A stretch of DNA of 62,633 nucleotides from contig NZ_JABVCF010000013.1 in NCBI RefSeq assembly GCF_014595955.1, positions 1 to 62,633 of the forward strand, in the 5' to 3' direction. This DNA is from Pseudaminobacter soli (ex Zhang et al. 2022). GTDB lineage: Bacteria > Pseudomonadota > Alphaproteobacteria > Rhizobiales > Rhizobiaceae. The translations under genes and the position numbers were made by a program. Shown here piece by piece: positions 7,440-16,539 of this stretch. Position 1 is the first letter of the stretch. Each line of letters opens with the position of its first letter. The notes beneath the pieces were generated by a model, which was given only the letters and a program-made list of their open reading frames with translations, did not search any database and was not told the origin of the DNA.

Positions 7440-9083
7440 ATGTTCAAGTTCATGCTGACCAACCGGCGCCTGCATCCAAAGGCCAAGCCGATAGCGGAGC
7501 AGTACCGAAGCGGCGCGATCACGCGGCGCGAGTATCTCGCGACGATGGCTGCGCTCGGCGTCTCGGCCGCAGGCGCCTTTACCCTTGGTGGTATCGCGCC
7601 CACTGCTGCCTTGGCTCAGGAGCCGCGCAACGGCGGCGTGCTTCGCGTGGCGATGAACGTGAAGGGCTGGCGCGACCCGCGCACCTTCGACGGCGTCGAG
7701 ATGTCGAACGTGGCCCGCCAGTGCAACGAGTACCTCGTGCGCTGGAACACCGATTTCAGCTTCGAGCCCTGGCTGCTCGAGGCCTGGGAGGCAAGCGACG
7801 ACGCAAAGACGCTCACCCTCAAGGTTCGGCAGGGCATCACCTGGTCGAATGGCGACACCTTCAACGCCGACGACGTGATCCACAACCTGAACCGCTGGTG
7901 CGAGGCGGACGTCGAAGGCAATTCGATGGCCGGGCGTCTGGGCGCGCTGATCGATCCCGATACCAAGAAGGCCGCCGAAGGCGCGATCGAAAAGGTCGAC
8001 GACTTCACGGTTAGGCTCAACCTGGCGGCGCCCGACATCTCCCTTGTGCCAAGCTTCACCGACTATCCCGCCCTGATCATGCATCGCTCCTACGCCGGCG
8101 AGCTTGATCCGATGAAGGCGCTGGCGATCACCACCGGCCCCTGCGAACTGGTCAGTTGGGAGGTGGAGACGCGCGCGGAAGTCAAGCGGAAGGACACGCC
8201 CTGGTGGAAGGGCGAGTTCATGCTCGATGGCATACAGTGGATCGACTACGGTTCCGATCCCAACCCGATGTACTCGGCTTTCGAGGCTGCCGAGGTCGAT
8301 GCCAACCACGAGACCTCCGCAGACACAATTTCACAGGTAGAGGCGATCGGGCTGCAGAGTTCGGAGATCGCGACCGGCTCTACGATCGTCGCCCGCTTCA
8401 ACGTCACCAACAAGCCGTATGACGATGCGCGCGTTCGGCGCGCCGCGCAGCTTGCGGTCGACAATGCCGCGGTCCTGGCGATCGGCCTCAGCAACCGCGG
8501 CAAAGTGGCCGAAAACCATCATGTGGGGCCGATGCACCCCGAATATGCCGACATCGGGCCGCACACGCGCAACGTCGAAGAGGCCAAGAAGCTGCTCGAT
8601 GACGCGGGCCAGAGCGCGCACGAATTCGAGTTGATCTCCGTCGATGTCGAGTGGCAGAAGTCGAGCGCAGACGCGATCGCGGCGCAGATGCGTGACGCCG
8701 GCCTGAACATCAAGCGCACGGTGCTGCCCACCGCCACCTTCTGGAACGACTGGGCGAAGTTCCCCTTCTCGTGCACGGAATGGCTCGGCCGCCCACTCGG
8801 CGTGCAGGTGATTTCGCTCGCCTACAGGTCGGGTCAAGCCTGGAACGAGAGCGGCTTCTCCAACAAGGAGTTCGACACACTGCTCGAGCAGGCGCTCGCC
8901 ACGCCAGATGCCGAACAAAGACGCCCGATCATGGAGAAGATCGAGACGATCCTGCGCGACGAAGGGGTCATCATCCAGCCCTACTGGCGCTCGGTGTACC
9001 GCAGCTTCCGCGAGGGTGTGCATGGGTGTGAGCAGCACCAGGCGCTGGAGCAGCACCTCGACAAGGTCTGGCTGGAATCCTGA
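7440..9083 (+). CDS. Extracellular solute-binding protein family 5 (peptide/opine type), Tat-exported
   Basis: From the ATG at 7440 the protein has 547 residues. The N-terminus carries a twin-arginine signal: TRREYLA at about residues 28-34, a hydrophobic stretch, and ALA before Gln60 as cleavage site. The mature part is a DppA/OppA-type periplasmic binding protein of usual length. I prefer 7440 to an upstream in-frame start at 7302 because CAGGAG precedes it and the signal then lies at the N-terminus. It starts an operon with an esterase, an enolase-superfamily enzyme and an Ldh2-type reductase, so the ligand is probably degraded by these. No cognate permease or ATPase gene is adjacent, so it must share a transporter encoded elsewhere or act as a sensor. 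Confidence 0.87.
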   Translation: MFKFMLTNRRLHPKAKPIAEQYRSGAITRREYLATMAALGVSAAGAFTLGGIAPTAALAQEPRNGGVLRVAMNVKGWRDPRTFDGVEMSNVARQCNEYLVRWNTDFSFEPWLLEAWEASDDAKTLTLKVRQGITWSNGDTFNADDVIHNLNRWCEADVEGNSMAGRLGALIDPDTKKAAEGAIEKVDDFTVRLNLAAPDISLVPSFTDYPALIMHRSYAGELDPMKALAITTGPCELVSWEVETRAEVKRKDTPWWKGEFMLDGIQWIDYGSDPNPMYSAFEAAEVDANHETSADTISQVEAIGLQSSEIATGSTIVARFNVTNKPYDDARVRRAAQLAVDNAAVLAIGLSNRGKVAENHHVGPMHPEYADIGPHTRNVEEAKKLLDDAGQSAHEFELISVDVEWQKSSADAIAAQMRDAGLNIKRTVLPTATFWNDWAKFPFSCTEWLGRPLGVQVISLAYRSGQAWNESGFSNKEFDTLLEQALATPDAEQRRPIMEKIETILRDEGVIIQPYWRSVYRSFREGVHGCEQHQALEQHLDKVWLES

Positions 9084-9090
9084 ACCGACC

Positions 9091-10041
9091 ATGAGGCCGG
9101 CAGTCGATTACAGCAATCTGATCGACAGGGAGACCTGGGCGTTCATCGATCGCGTCAACAGCTTCTATCCGCCTGAAGCGATCGACTGGCCGATCGAGAA
9201 AAACCGCACCATTTACAATGGAATGAGCCGTGAATTTCACGCTGGCCATCCGGCCGGCGTGGCAGCGGAGACCACCGCCCTCGAAGCGGATGGGCGCTCC
9301 ATTCCCGTCCGCATCTATCACCGCGAAGCAGCCGACGAGCGCGCCGTCATCCTCTATCTCCACGGTGGCGGCTTCGTGCTCGGCGACCTAGAGAGCCACG
9401 ACGACATCTGCGCCGAGCTTTGCGCGGGTACAGGCTTCACCGCCGTCTCGATCGACTATCGGCTGGCGCCGGAGCATACCGGCACCGCGGCTTTCGATGA
9501 CGCGATGGCGGGACTTCAGTGGGTATCGGAGCGGTTCGGTCGGCCAATTGTGCTGGTCGGCGAATCGGCCGGCGCCAGCGTCGCAGCCTCGCTATCCCAC
9601 AACAGCCGGCGCAAGCACTGGGCGCCAGGTGGGCAAATCCTGATCTATCCCAGCCTCGGCGGCGACCTGACCAAGCCATCGATGTCGCGCCATGCCGAAG
9701 CCCCGCTGTTGAGCGCAAAGGACGTCGCCTTCTACCGCACGATCCGCACCGGCGGCCAAGAGACTGGCAGCGATCCCCGTTTCGAAGCCTTGGCAGACAG
9801 CGACTTTTCCGATCTGCCGCCAACCGTGATCTTCACCGCCGAATGCGACCCCCTCGCCTCCGAGGGCCCGCTCTACGCCGGGCTCATCGAGGCCGCCGGG
9901 GGCAAGGCCTGCTCGATCGAGGAGAAGGGCCTTCCGCATGGCTACCTGCGCGGGCGCCGCATGGCGCGGCGCGCCGGCGAGAGCTTCGCTCGCATCATCT
10001 CTGCCACCGCTGCGCTCGGGCGCGGCGAGTGGCCGTACTGA
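9091..10041 (+). CDS. Alpha/beta hydrolase, hormone-sensitive lipase (HSL) family esterase
   Basis: The 316-residue protein shows the HSL signature HGGGF (His91), the nucleophile motif GESAG (Ser159), and a likely acid and base at Asp253 (ECDPLASEG) and His283 (LPHGY). The catalytic triad is complete. It should hydrolyse a carboxylic ester or a related acyl bond in the cytoplasm. Start ATG at 9091 is only 7 bases after the binding-protein stop; a longer in-frame start would overlap that gene by more than 170 bases and is rejected. Position in the operon suggests that the imported compound contains an ester or is modified by this enzyme. Confidence 0.86.
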   Translation: MRPAVDYSNLIDRETWAFIDRVNSFYPPEAIDWPIEKNRTIYNGMSREFHAGHPAGVAAETTALEADGRSIPVRIYHREAADERAVILYLHGGGFVLGDLESHDDICAELCAGTGFTAVSIDYRLAPEHTGTAAFDDAMAGLQWVSERFGRPIVLVGESAGASVAASLSHNSRRKHWAPGGQILIYPSLGGDLTKPSMSRHAEAPLLSAKDVAFYRTIRTGGQETGSDPRFEALADSDFSDLPPTVIFTAECDPLASEGPLYAGLIEAAGGKACSIEEKGLPHGYLRGRRMARRAGESFARIISATAALGRGEWPY

Positions 10042-10072
10042 TCCCCTTTTCTGACCTCTCCAGGAGTAAATC

Positions 10073-11203
10073 GTGGTCAAGATCACCAATGTTCGCGTCA
10101 GGCCGCTCGTGCTGCCACTCAAGCAGCCCTACCACTGGTCCTACGGCATCCGCGAAACATTCGCCGTTAACCTGATCGAGATCGAGGCGGATGACGGCAC
10201 CGTCGGCATCGGCGAATGCACCGTGGCGCCGGATCAGACGGGTACGGCAGCCATTCTCTCGCGCCTCGCCGGTCATCTAGTCGGGCAGGACCCGCATGAC
10301 GTCGCACCGCTCATCGACCGGATCTTCCGGCAGGAATATCTCGGCCACGGTGCCAACATCATGCGCGCCGCCAACCAGATGTTCTCCGGCATCGACATGG
10401 CGATGTGGGACCTCCAGGCCAAGCTTGCCGGCCTGCCGGTCCACCGCCTTCTCGGCGGAGCCCATCGCAAGGCGGTCGGCTATTTCTACTTCCTGCAGGG
10501 CGAGACCGCCGAGGAACTCGCGCGCGATGCCGCAGCAGGTGCAGCGCAGGGCGAGCGCGTCTTCTACCTGAAGGTCGGACGCGGCGAGAAGCTCGATCTC
10601 GAGATCACCGCAGCGGTCCGCCGCGAGATCGGCGACGCCCGCCTTCGGCTCGACGCCAACGAGGGCTGGAGCGTGCACGATGCCATCAACATGTGCCGCA
10701 AGCTGGAGAAGTTCGATATCGAGTTCATCGAGCAGCCGACGGTGAGCTGGAGCATCCCTGCCATGGCGCATGTCCGTGAGAAGGTCGGCATCCCGATCGT
10801 CGCCGACCAGGCGGCTTTCACCCTCTACGACGTCTACGAGATCTGCCGTCAGCGTGCGGCGGACATGATCTGTATCGGCCCGCGCGAGATCGGCGGCATC
10901 CAGCCGATGATGAAGGTTGCCGCAGTCGCCGAGGCGGCGGGTCTGAAGATCTGCATCCACTCCTCCTTCACCACGGGCATCACCACCTGCGCCGAACACC
11001 ACATCGCGCTCGCCATCCCCAACCTCGACGACGGCAACCAGATCATGTGGCAGCTCGTCCAGAAGGACATCGTGTCCTCGCCCAACCTCGCGCCGAAGGA
11101 AGGCTGGCTCGAAGCGTTCCAGGGTCCCGGCCTGGGCTTCCAGCTCGACGAGAACGTCATAGCGGAGGGAGAGAGCCGGTACGCGGCCTCGCGTGCCAAA
11201 TGA
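10073..11203 (+). CDS. Mandelate racemase/muconate-lactonizing (enolase) superfamily enzyme with atypical active site
   Basis: This 376-residue protein has the N-terminal capping domain and C-terminal barrel of the enolase superfamily. Metal ligands are visible as Asp194 (DANEGW), Glu220 (EQP) and Asp245 (ADQ). In the first acid/base motif, usually KxK, residue 165 is Tyr and Lys167 remains. Where muconate-lactonizing and dipeptide-epimerase types carry a second catalytic Lys, this protein has Gly269. His296 on a later strand might serve instead, as in mandelate-racemase types. The start is GTG at 10073, with CAGGAG upstream. Superfamily members are racemases, epimerases, dehydratases or cycloisomerases acting next to a carboxylate; one known member epimerises hydroxyproline betaine. 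The exact reaction is unknown. Confidence 0.85.
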   Translation: MVKITNVRVRPLVLPLKQPYHWSYGIRETFAVNLIEIEADDGTVGIGECTVAPDQTGTAAILSRLAGHLVGQDPHDVAPLIDRIFRQEYLGHGANIMRAANQMFSGIDMAMWDLQAKLAGLPVHRLLGGAHRKAVGYFYFLQGETAEELARDAAAGAAQGERVFYLKVGRGEKLDLEITAAVRREIGDARLRLDANEGWSVHDAINMCRKLEKFDIEFIEQPTVSWSIPAMAHVREKVGIPIVADQAAFTLYDVYEICRQRAADMICIGPREIGGIQPMMKVAAVAEAAGLKICIHSSFTTGITTCAEHHIALAIPNLDDGNQIMWQLVQKDIVSSPNLAPKEGWLEAFQGPGLGFQLDENVIAEGESRYAASRAK

Positions 11204-12204
11204 CGGCCTCGCACGTATCCGTTCCGGCCGGCCTCATCGAGCGGACTGCCAAGACCGCTCTGGTCCGGTCCGGGGCCCTGCCGGAGAATGCGGGGCCGGT
11301 CGCCCGGGCGATGGCCCGGGCGGAGCTCGAGGGCAACCGCGTCTGCGGCCTGTTCTATCTGCCGATCTTCTGCGAGCACCTGAAATGCGGGAAGGTCGAC
11401 GGGCTGGCTGAGCCCGCGGTCACCACCAAGGATGCGGTGACCACGGTGGACGCGCTGCACGGCTTCGCGCATCCGGCGATAGAGGCAGGACTGTCCCATC
11501 TCGCCCAGGCCGCGCGCAATTTTGGTGTTGCGGCAATGGCTGTCCGCAACTCCTACAACTGCCTGGCCCTCAGCCATCACGTCACGCCGCTGGCCGAGTG
11601 CGGGCTGATCGGCCTGTGCGTGTCGAATGCTCCGGCCTCGGTCGCACCGCCAGGTGCCAAGCGGGCGATCTTCGGCACCAACCCCCTCGCCTTTGCGGTG
11701 CCCAGGGGGGACGGGGCCATGATCGTGGTCGACCAGAGCATGAGCGCGGTCACCAAGACGGAAATGCTCATGCGGCGGGAACGCGGCGAGCCGATTCCGC
11801 TCGGCTGGGCGCAGGACGGCAATGGCGCCCCGACCACCGATCCGGCAGAGGGCCTGCTCGGCTCGTTGCTGCCCGGCGGCGGCCAGAAGGGAGCCAATAT
11901 CGCACTGCTGGTCGAGATCCTGGCAGCCGTGCTGACCGGATCGAGGCTCAGCACCGAGGCCAGCCCGCTCGGCAATAATGAAGGCGGCCCGCCAGAAGTC
12001 GGTCAGTTCCTGCTCGCCATCGATGCCGGCCATTTCGGCTCGGGACATTTCGCTGCAAGCGTGGGCCGACTGGCCGAGAGCTTCGCCGAGGCCGGCATTC
12101 GCACCCCCGGACAGCGCGTCCTGGGTTCAGGCCAGGACTGGAGCAGCGCCAGCGTCGAGATCGATCAAGGGCTGTGGCAGCGCTGCCTCGATTTGGCGGG
12201 CTGA
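11200..12204 (+). CDS. Malate/L-lactate dehydrogenase (Ldh2/DpkA) family oxidoreductase
   Basis: The 334-residue protein matches the Ldh_2 family of NAD(P)-dependent oxidoreductases, with the characteristic VRNSYNCLALSHHV and FGTNPLAFAVP segments. Members reduce 2-keto acids, 2,3-diketogulonate, or cyclic imines such as pyrroline-2-carboxylate and piperideine-2-carboxylate. ATG at 11200 overlaps the stop of the previous gene (ATGA), so the two are translationally coupled. The last gene of the operon that starts at 7440. With an enolase-superfamily epimerase upstream, a role in amino-acid, betaine or sugar-acid breakdown is plausible, but the substrate is not readable from the sequence. Confidence 0.85.
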   Translation: MTASHVSVPAGLIERTAKTALVRSGALPENAGPVARAMARAELEGNRVCGLFYLPIFCEHLKCGKVDGLAEPAVTTKDAVTTVDALHGFAHPAIEAGLSHLAQAARNFGVAAMAVRNSYNCLALSHHVTPLAECGLIGLCVSNAPASVAPPGAKRAIFGTNPLAFAVPRGDGAMIVVDQSMSAVTKTEMLMRRERGEPIPLGWAQDGNGAPTTDPAEGLLGSLLPGGGQKGANIALLVEILAAVLTGSRLSTEASPLGNNEGGPPEVGQFLLAIDAGHFGSGHFAASVGRLAESFAEAGIRTPGQRVLGSGQDWSSASVEIDQGLWQRCLDLAG

Positions 12205-12297
12205 GGCGTAGGAAAGAATAGGCCTCTCATTTAGCAGGTCCGATCCGATGATCGGCTTGAGGCTTCCTTTGCGCCTACGCTTGAAAACCGGTTTCAC

Positions 12298-12342
12298 TAA
12301 AAAATAGACAGGGCCGGCCGGGTGATCCCGGCCGGCCCTGTC
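12298..12342 (-). terminator. Rho-independent terminator of the first OpuC-type operon
   Basis: A perfect 16-base GC-rich stem (12307-12322 with 12327-12342, loop TGAT) lies 20 bases past the stop of the minus-strand binding-protein gene. On the minus strand it is followed by CTATTTTTTAG, a proper T run. It may also stop the plus-strand operon ending at 12204. Confidence 0.85.
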
Positions 12343-12361
12343 GCATAGGCTTCCTAGCGGC

Positions 12362-13246
12362 TTACTTGAGGCCGCTGTCGGCGAGGAACTTCGCCGCAAC
12401 TTCCTCGACCGTCTTCTTCTCGACGTCCACCTCGCCGTTCAGGCGCTGCATGGTCGGATCGTCGAGCTTGGCGGAAAGCGACTCCAGGACGTCCTTGAGA
12501 TCCGCATTGGCGTCCAGCACCTCCTTGCGCACGACCGGGGTCAGCGCATAGTTCGGGAAGAAGCCCTTGTCGTCGGCGAGAACTTTCAGGTCCATGGCGG
12601 CGATCAGGCCGTCCGTCGCCTGGACCGAGACGACGTCGAGATCGCCGTTGCCGAGCGCCTTGTAGGCGAGGCCCAGATCCATGGGCTTGACGTTCGCGCG
12701 GCCGGCCTCGAAGCCATAGGTCTTCTGCAGGCCAAGCAGGCCGTCCTCGCGCTTCGGGAACTCGGCGGTGGTGCCCATGAGGACTGCCTTGCCCTCAGTG
12801 TAGGCCGCCGCGAGATCGGAGATCGTCTCCATTCCGTTGGTCTTCTCGTTGTCCTTGCGCACCGCCATCGCATAAGTGTTGTTGGCCTTGGACGGCGTCA
12901 GCCAGACGAGGCCCTTCTCGCCGTCCAGTTCCTTGACGCGCGTATAAGTGTCCTCTGGCGAGAGCTTGTCGGTGATCTTGTTGAAGGTGATCAGCGAAGT
13001 GCCGGTGTACTCCCAGTAGAGGTCGACTTCGCCGTTCTCGAGCGCGGCGCGCACGATCTTGGTGCCCATGCCGTCCTTCTTGTCGACCTTGTGGCCCTTG
13101 CTCTCGAGCAGTTGCTTGGTCGTTTCGGCAATGATGAGCTGCTCGGTGAAGCCCTTGCCGCCGACCGTCAGCTCGGCCGCACCAGCCGTGCTACCGAGGA
13201 GTGCAGCGGAGACAATACCCGCCGCGAGTTTCGATAGGATGTTCAT
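12362..13246 (-). CDS. OpuC/OsmF-type osmoprotectant-binding protein (system 1)
   Basis: The 294-residue protein has a signal peptide (hydrophobic core to about residue 20, cleavage after GAA at about 24) and an OpuAC-type domain starting LTVGGKGFTEQLIIAE. This family binds quaternary ammonium or related compatible solutes (glycine betaine, choline, carnitine), and one branch binds ergothioneine. It is the last gene of a minus-strand operon after permease, ATPase and permease. GGAGGG precedes the ATG at 13246. It delivers its ligand to the permeases at 13280-14059 and 15171-15833. The true ligand is not known. Confidence 0.9.
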   Translation of the reverse strand: MNILSKLAAGIVSAALLGSTAGAAELTVGGKGFTEQLIIAETTKQLLESKGHKVDKKDGMGTKIVRAALENGEVDLYWEYTGTSLITFNKITDKLSPEDTYTRVKELDGEKGLVWLTPSKANNTYAMAVRKDNEKTNGMETISDLAAAYTEGKAVLMGTTAEFPKREDGLLGLQKTYGFEAGRANVKPMDLGLAYKALGNGDLDVVSVQATDGLIAAMDLKVLADDKGFFPNYALTPVVRKEVLDANADLKDVLESLSAKLDDPTMQRLNGEVDVEKKTVEEVAAKFLADSGLK

Positions 13247-13279
13247 ACAGTCCCTCCGTTTGTGATGACTTCCGCTTCC

Positions 13280-14059
13280 CTATCGGAGCGGATTTATTCC
13301 CCGCGGCACGAGGTAGTATTGAAGCCTGCCAACGGTGAAATCGGTGACGACCGCAAGCAGAGCGGTCGGAATGGCGCCGGCGAGCATCATGGGCAGTTCG
13401 TCCAGCGCAATGCCTGTGAAGATCAGTTCGCCGAGACCGCCGGCGCCAATCAGGAAGACCAGCGGCGCGGAGCCGACGCAGATCGCCAGCGCGGTACGGA
13501 CGCCGCCGAAGATAACGAACAGCGCATTCGGCAATTCGACGCGCCAGAACATCTGCGCCGGCGTCATGCCCATGCCGCACGCGGCCTCGATCAGATGCTG
13601 CGGCACGGCGCGCAGTCCCGCATAGGTGTTCCTTACGATCGGCAGCAGGGTCGCCGCCCACAGGCCGAAGACCGCAGGCACGGTGCCGATGCCGAGCAGC
13701 GTCATTGACAGGGCGAGGATCGCAAGCGTCGGGATCGTCGCGCCAACATTGAACCCTTGTAGCAGCGCCTCGGAGACGCGCTGGAATGCCGGGCGCGACA
13801 GGAGCGCGCCGATCGGCACACCGGTGAGGATCGCCAGCCCACCCGACCAAGCCACCAACTCGACATGCTGCCCGCCGAGATAGATGATGTCCTCGCGATA
13901 GGTCAGGATCTCGGCCGGCATGTCGCTCAACGAGATCCAAATCGCCACGGCCAGCGCGATCACCAGCCAGACCAGAACGGGCGTGCGGATGGAAGTGACC
14001 CAGCGGGCAGATGCCGGGCTCTTCTGCACCTGAACTGAAGCAGTGGTGGCCTCGCTCAT
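13280..14059 (-). CDS. OpuC/ProW-type ABC permease (system 1)
   Basis: The 259-residue integral membrane protein shows about six membrane segments and the conserved permease loop around GMGMTPAQMFWRVELPNALF, which contacts the ATPase. I place the start at the ATG at 14059, which overlaps the ATPase stop (ATGA); the frame stays open further upstream inside the ATPase gene but a start there is unlikely. It is one of two different permeases of the importer, as is normal for OpuC-type systems. The N-terminal tail of about 25 residues before the first membrane segment is longer than usual. Confidence 0.88.
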   Translation of the reverse strand: MSEATTASVQVQKSPASARWVTSIRTPVLVWLVIALAVAIWISLSDMPAEILTYREDIIYLGGQHVELVAWSGGLAILTGVPIGALLSRPAFQRVSEALLQGFNVGATIPTLAILALSMTLLGIGTVPAVFGLWAATLLPIVRNTYAGLRAVPQHLIEAACGMGMTPAQMFWRVELPNALFVIFGGVRTALAICVGSAPLVFLIGAGGLGELIFTGIALDELPMMLAGAIPTALLAVVTDFTVGRLQYYLVPRGINPLR

Positions 14060-15174
14060 TCGCGGGCCTCCGCCGATGCCAGGCTTTTGACCACTGAGCG
14101 ATAGGTGAGAATGCCCTTCAGCCTGCCGCCGTCGTCCACGCATGGTAGGACCGGCATGTCCTGTGCGAACATCGACGCGACGGCGAGCCTCAGGTCTGCG
14201 TCCGTGGAGATGGTCGCGCGCACCGGCCGGGCTAGATCACCGACTTTCGCATCCACGCCCGCTTCAGCGTTCCCGGCAAGGCAACCGGTCGGCCGGCCGT
14301 TCTCGTCCACCACGATCGCGAACGGCAGCCCCGATTCCTCAAGGACCACCTTGCCGCGCGCGTGAGGGTCGTCACCACGAAGGGCATCAAACTCGGTAAG
14401 CATCGCTTCGGCGACGCGGACCAGCCGCAGGCGCTTCAGCGCCCTGTCCGATCCCAAAAAACTCTCGACAAAGCTGTTGGCGGGATTTGCGAGCAGCCGG
14501 TCGGGGCTGGCGAATTGCTCGAGCCGCCCGCTGCGGAAGATGGCGATCTTGTCGGCCATCTTCACCGCTTCGTCGAGGTCGTGCGAGACGAAGATGATGG
14601 TCTTCCGGAGCGCCTGCTGCATGCGCAGGAACTCGTCCTGGATCACTTCGCGGTTGATCGGATCGATCGCCCCAAAAGGCTCGTCCATCAGCATGACAGG
14701 CGGATCGGCGGCGAGCGCGCGGATCACGCCGACACGCTGCTGCTGGCCGCCGGAGAGCTCCTTCGGGTAGCGGCCCATGAAGGCGGCGGGGTCCATTCCC
14801 ACCAGTTCCAGGAGTTCGGCGGCGCGGGCGCGTGTCTTCTTCCGGTCCCAGCCGAGGAGATCCGGCACCACGCAGATGTTGTCGGCGACAGTCTTGTTCG
14901 GGAACAGCCCGATCTGCTGGATCACATATCCGATCGATCGCCGTAGCTGGATCGGATCAGTGGCGTCGGTATCGCGCCCGTTGATGTAAATCTTCCCGCT
15001 GGTCGGCTCGATCAGGCGGTTGATCATCTTCATGCTCGTCGTCTTGCCGCAGCCCGACGGGCCGAGCAGGACGCAGATCTCGCCTTCGGGGAGTTCAAGG
15101 CTGACATCGTCGACGGCCCGCACGGGACCGTTCGGGGTGTTGAAGACTTTTGTGAGATGCTCGAGGCGGATCAC
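14056..15174 (-). CDS. OpuCA/ProV-type ABC ATPase with C-terminal CBS domains (system 1)
   Basis: The 372-residue protein has Walker A GPSGCGKTT, signature LSGGQQQR, Walker B MLMDEP and a D-loop, then a C-terminal extension from about residue 245 with CBS-like sequences ending in ILTYRSVVKSL. CBS domains in this group sense ionic strength or nucleotides. Start is GTG at 15174, overlapping the stop of the upstream permease (GTGA). The protein energises uptake by the two flanking permeases. Confidence 0.9.
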   Translation of the reverse strand: MIRLEHLTKVFNTPNGPVRAVDDVSLELPEGEICVLLGPSGCGKTTSMKMINRLIEPTSGKIYINGRDTDATDPIQLRRSIGYVIQQIGLFPNKTVADNICVVPDLLGWDRKKTRARAAELLELVGMDPAAFMGRYPKELSGGQQQRVGVIRALAADPPVMLMDEPFGAIDPINREVIQDEFLRMQQALRKTIIFVSHDLDEAVKMADKIAIFRSGRLEQFASPDRLLANPANSFVESFLGSDRALKRLRLVRVAEAMLTEFDALRGDDPHARGKVVLEESGLPFAIVVDENGRPTGCLAGNAEAGVDAKVGDLARPVRATISTDADLRLAVASMFAQDMPVLPCVDDGGRLKGILTYRSVVKSLASAEARE

Positions 15175-15833
15175 TGGCGGGACTCCTCGACGAGACCTTT
15201 GGATGTCAGCAGTTTCTGGACGAGCAGGAGAATCAGATCGATCGCGATCGCCAGCAGCGACACCGAGACGGCGCCGGTGACGAGCTGACGCGGGTCGGAC
15301 TGGCTGATTCCCCGCGAGATGAAGGTTCCGAGGCCGCCGGCGCCGATATAGGCCGCGATGGCGGTCACCCCGATGTTCATGACGACGGCGGTGCGGATGC
15401 CGGTCATGATAACCGGAATGGCGAGCGGTATCTCCACCTGCCGCAGCCGCTGGAAGGTGCTCATGCCCATCCCGACCGCGGCTTCGCGCAGCGCCGGGTC
15501 CACATTGGAGATGGCCGTGTAGGTGTTACGGATGATCGGCAACTGCGAATAGAGGATGACCGCAATGACGGCCGGCACATAGCCGATGCCGTAGCCGATC
15601 GGCGACAGAAGCGGGATCATCAGGCCGAACAGCGCGATCGACGGCACCGTGATCATCATTGAAGCGAAGTAAAGGACGACGTCCGCCGCGGCCTTCGACT
15701 GGGTGATCGCTATGCCTATGGGGACGGCGGTCACGACAGCGATCCCCACCGCCACGAAGACGATGGAGACGTGCCGCAGCGCATGCTCGCCAATAAGGCC
15801 GAGATTGCCTGTCATGAACCAGATGATGTCCAT
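15171..15833 (-). CDS. OpuC/ProW-type ABC permease (system 1, second)
   Basis: The 220-residue membrane protein has five to six hydrophobic segments and the coupling loop around VGMGMSTFQRLRQVEIPLAIP. The start is the ATG at 15833; upstream residues in the same frame overlap the isochorismatase gene and are Arg/Pro/Ser-rich, so they are rejected. It pairs with the permease at 13280-14059. It follows the isochorismatase gene by 28 bases, so the transporter is likely co-transcribed with the two enzymes upstream. Confidence 0.89.
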   Translation of the reverse strand: MDIIWFMTGNLGLIGEHALRHVSIVFVAVGIAVVTAVPIGIAITQSKAAADVVLYFASMMITVPSIALFGLMIPLLSPIGYGIGYVPAVIAVILYSQLPIIRNTYTAISNVDPALREAAVGMGMSTFQRLRQVEIPLAIPVIMTGIRTAVVMNIGVTAIAAYIGAGGLGTFISRGISQSDPRQLVTGAVSVSLLAIAIDLILLLVQKLLTSKGLVEESRQ

Positions 15834-15861
15834 CGAGCCGTCCGTTCCGCCAAACGTTCGC

Positions 15862-16539
15862 TTATAGTTGCCGGTAAAGCTCGGCGGCGTTCTCGAACGT
15901 GTATCGAAGGGGTACCGAACCCTCGACCTGCCAGGCCTCGACTGATTCCCCCGCGAGAAGCCCGCAGACCTGGTCGGTGGTGACGACCGCCCCGCCATAG
16001 AGGCGGTTGGCGAGGTTCAGGATGCCAGTCTGGTGCATCGCTGCCGTCCCGGTGCCGCAGGCGTCCTTGACGAGGAGCACCCGGAAGCCTCGGCTCACCG
16101 CGTCCTTCACGGTCGCGTCGACGCAGGCTTCGGTCCAGACGCCGCATACGACCAGCCATTCGATGCCTTGGCTGCGCAGTTCGTCTATCGGTGAGGTGGC
16201 GCCGAACGCGCTCGCCTCTCCCTTCACGATGGTCCGCTCGCCGGAGAACGGCGCGACTTCCCCGCAGATTGCGGTGTTCGGATCGTCCTTGGCGCTGAAG
16301 GCGGACGTGCCGTTCGGCATCATCGGATGCAGCGACCGCCGGTTCGTCGGGTCGACGATATAGGCGAAGTGATAGAGCTGCACCCCGGCCGCCCGAGCGG
16401 CGGCCTGGATGCGCTGAACGTTGGCCAGCACGCGGTCGAACCCTTCGACGATGTAACGCGAATCGCGCCGATGCTCCTCCTGGAGGTCGATGAAAAGGGC
16501 AGCGGTCTTCTCGGGCTCGATCGTGAGCGGTTTCTTCAT
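15862..16539 (-). CDS. Isochorismatase-fold (cysteine hydrolase) amidohydrolase
   Basis: The 225-residue protein has the catalytic triad of the isochorismatase-like cysteine hydrolases: Asp18 (LFIDLQ), Lys106 (IVKGE) and Cys139 (WTEACVDAT). Relatives include nicotinamidase, N-carbamoylsarcosine amidase and biuret hydrolase, so hydrolysis of an amide or carbamoyl group is likely. The start codon directly abuts the stop of the M24 gene (no spacer), and the importer genes follow. Its position suggests that it acts on the imported solute or on a product of the M24 enzyme. N-carbamoylsarcosine is an attractive candidate given the sarcosine-dehydrogenase-like gene nearby, but this is inference. Confidence 0.85.
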   Translation of the reverse strand: MKKPLTIEPEKTAALFIDLQEEHRRDSRYIVEGFDRVLANVQRIQAAARAAGVQLYHFAYIVDPTNRRSLHPMMPNGTSAFSAKDDPNTAICGEVAPFSGERTIVKGEASAFGATSPIDELRSQGIEWLVVCGVWTEACVDATVKDAVSRGFRVLLVKDACGTGTAAMHQTGILNLANRLYGGAVVTTDQVCGLLAGESVEAWQVEGSVPLRYTFENAAELYRQL

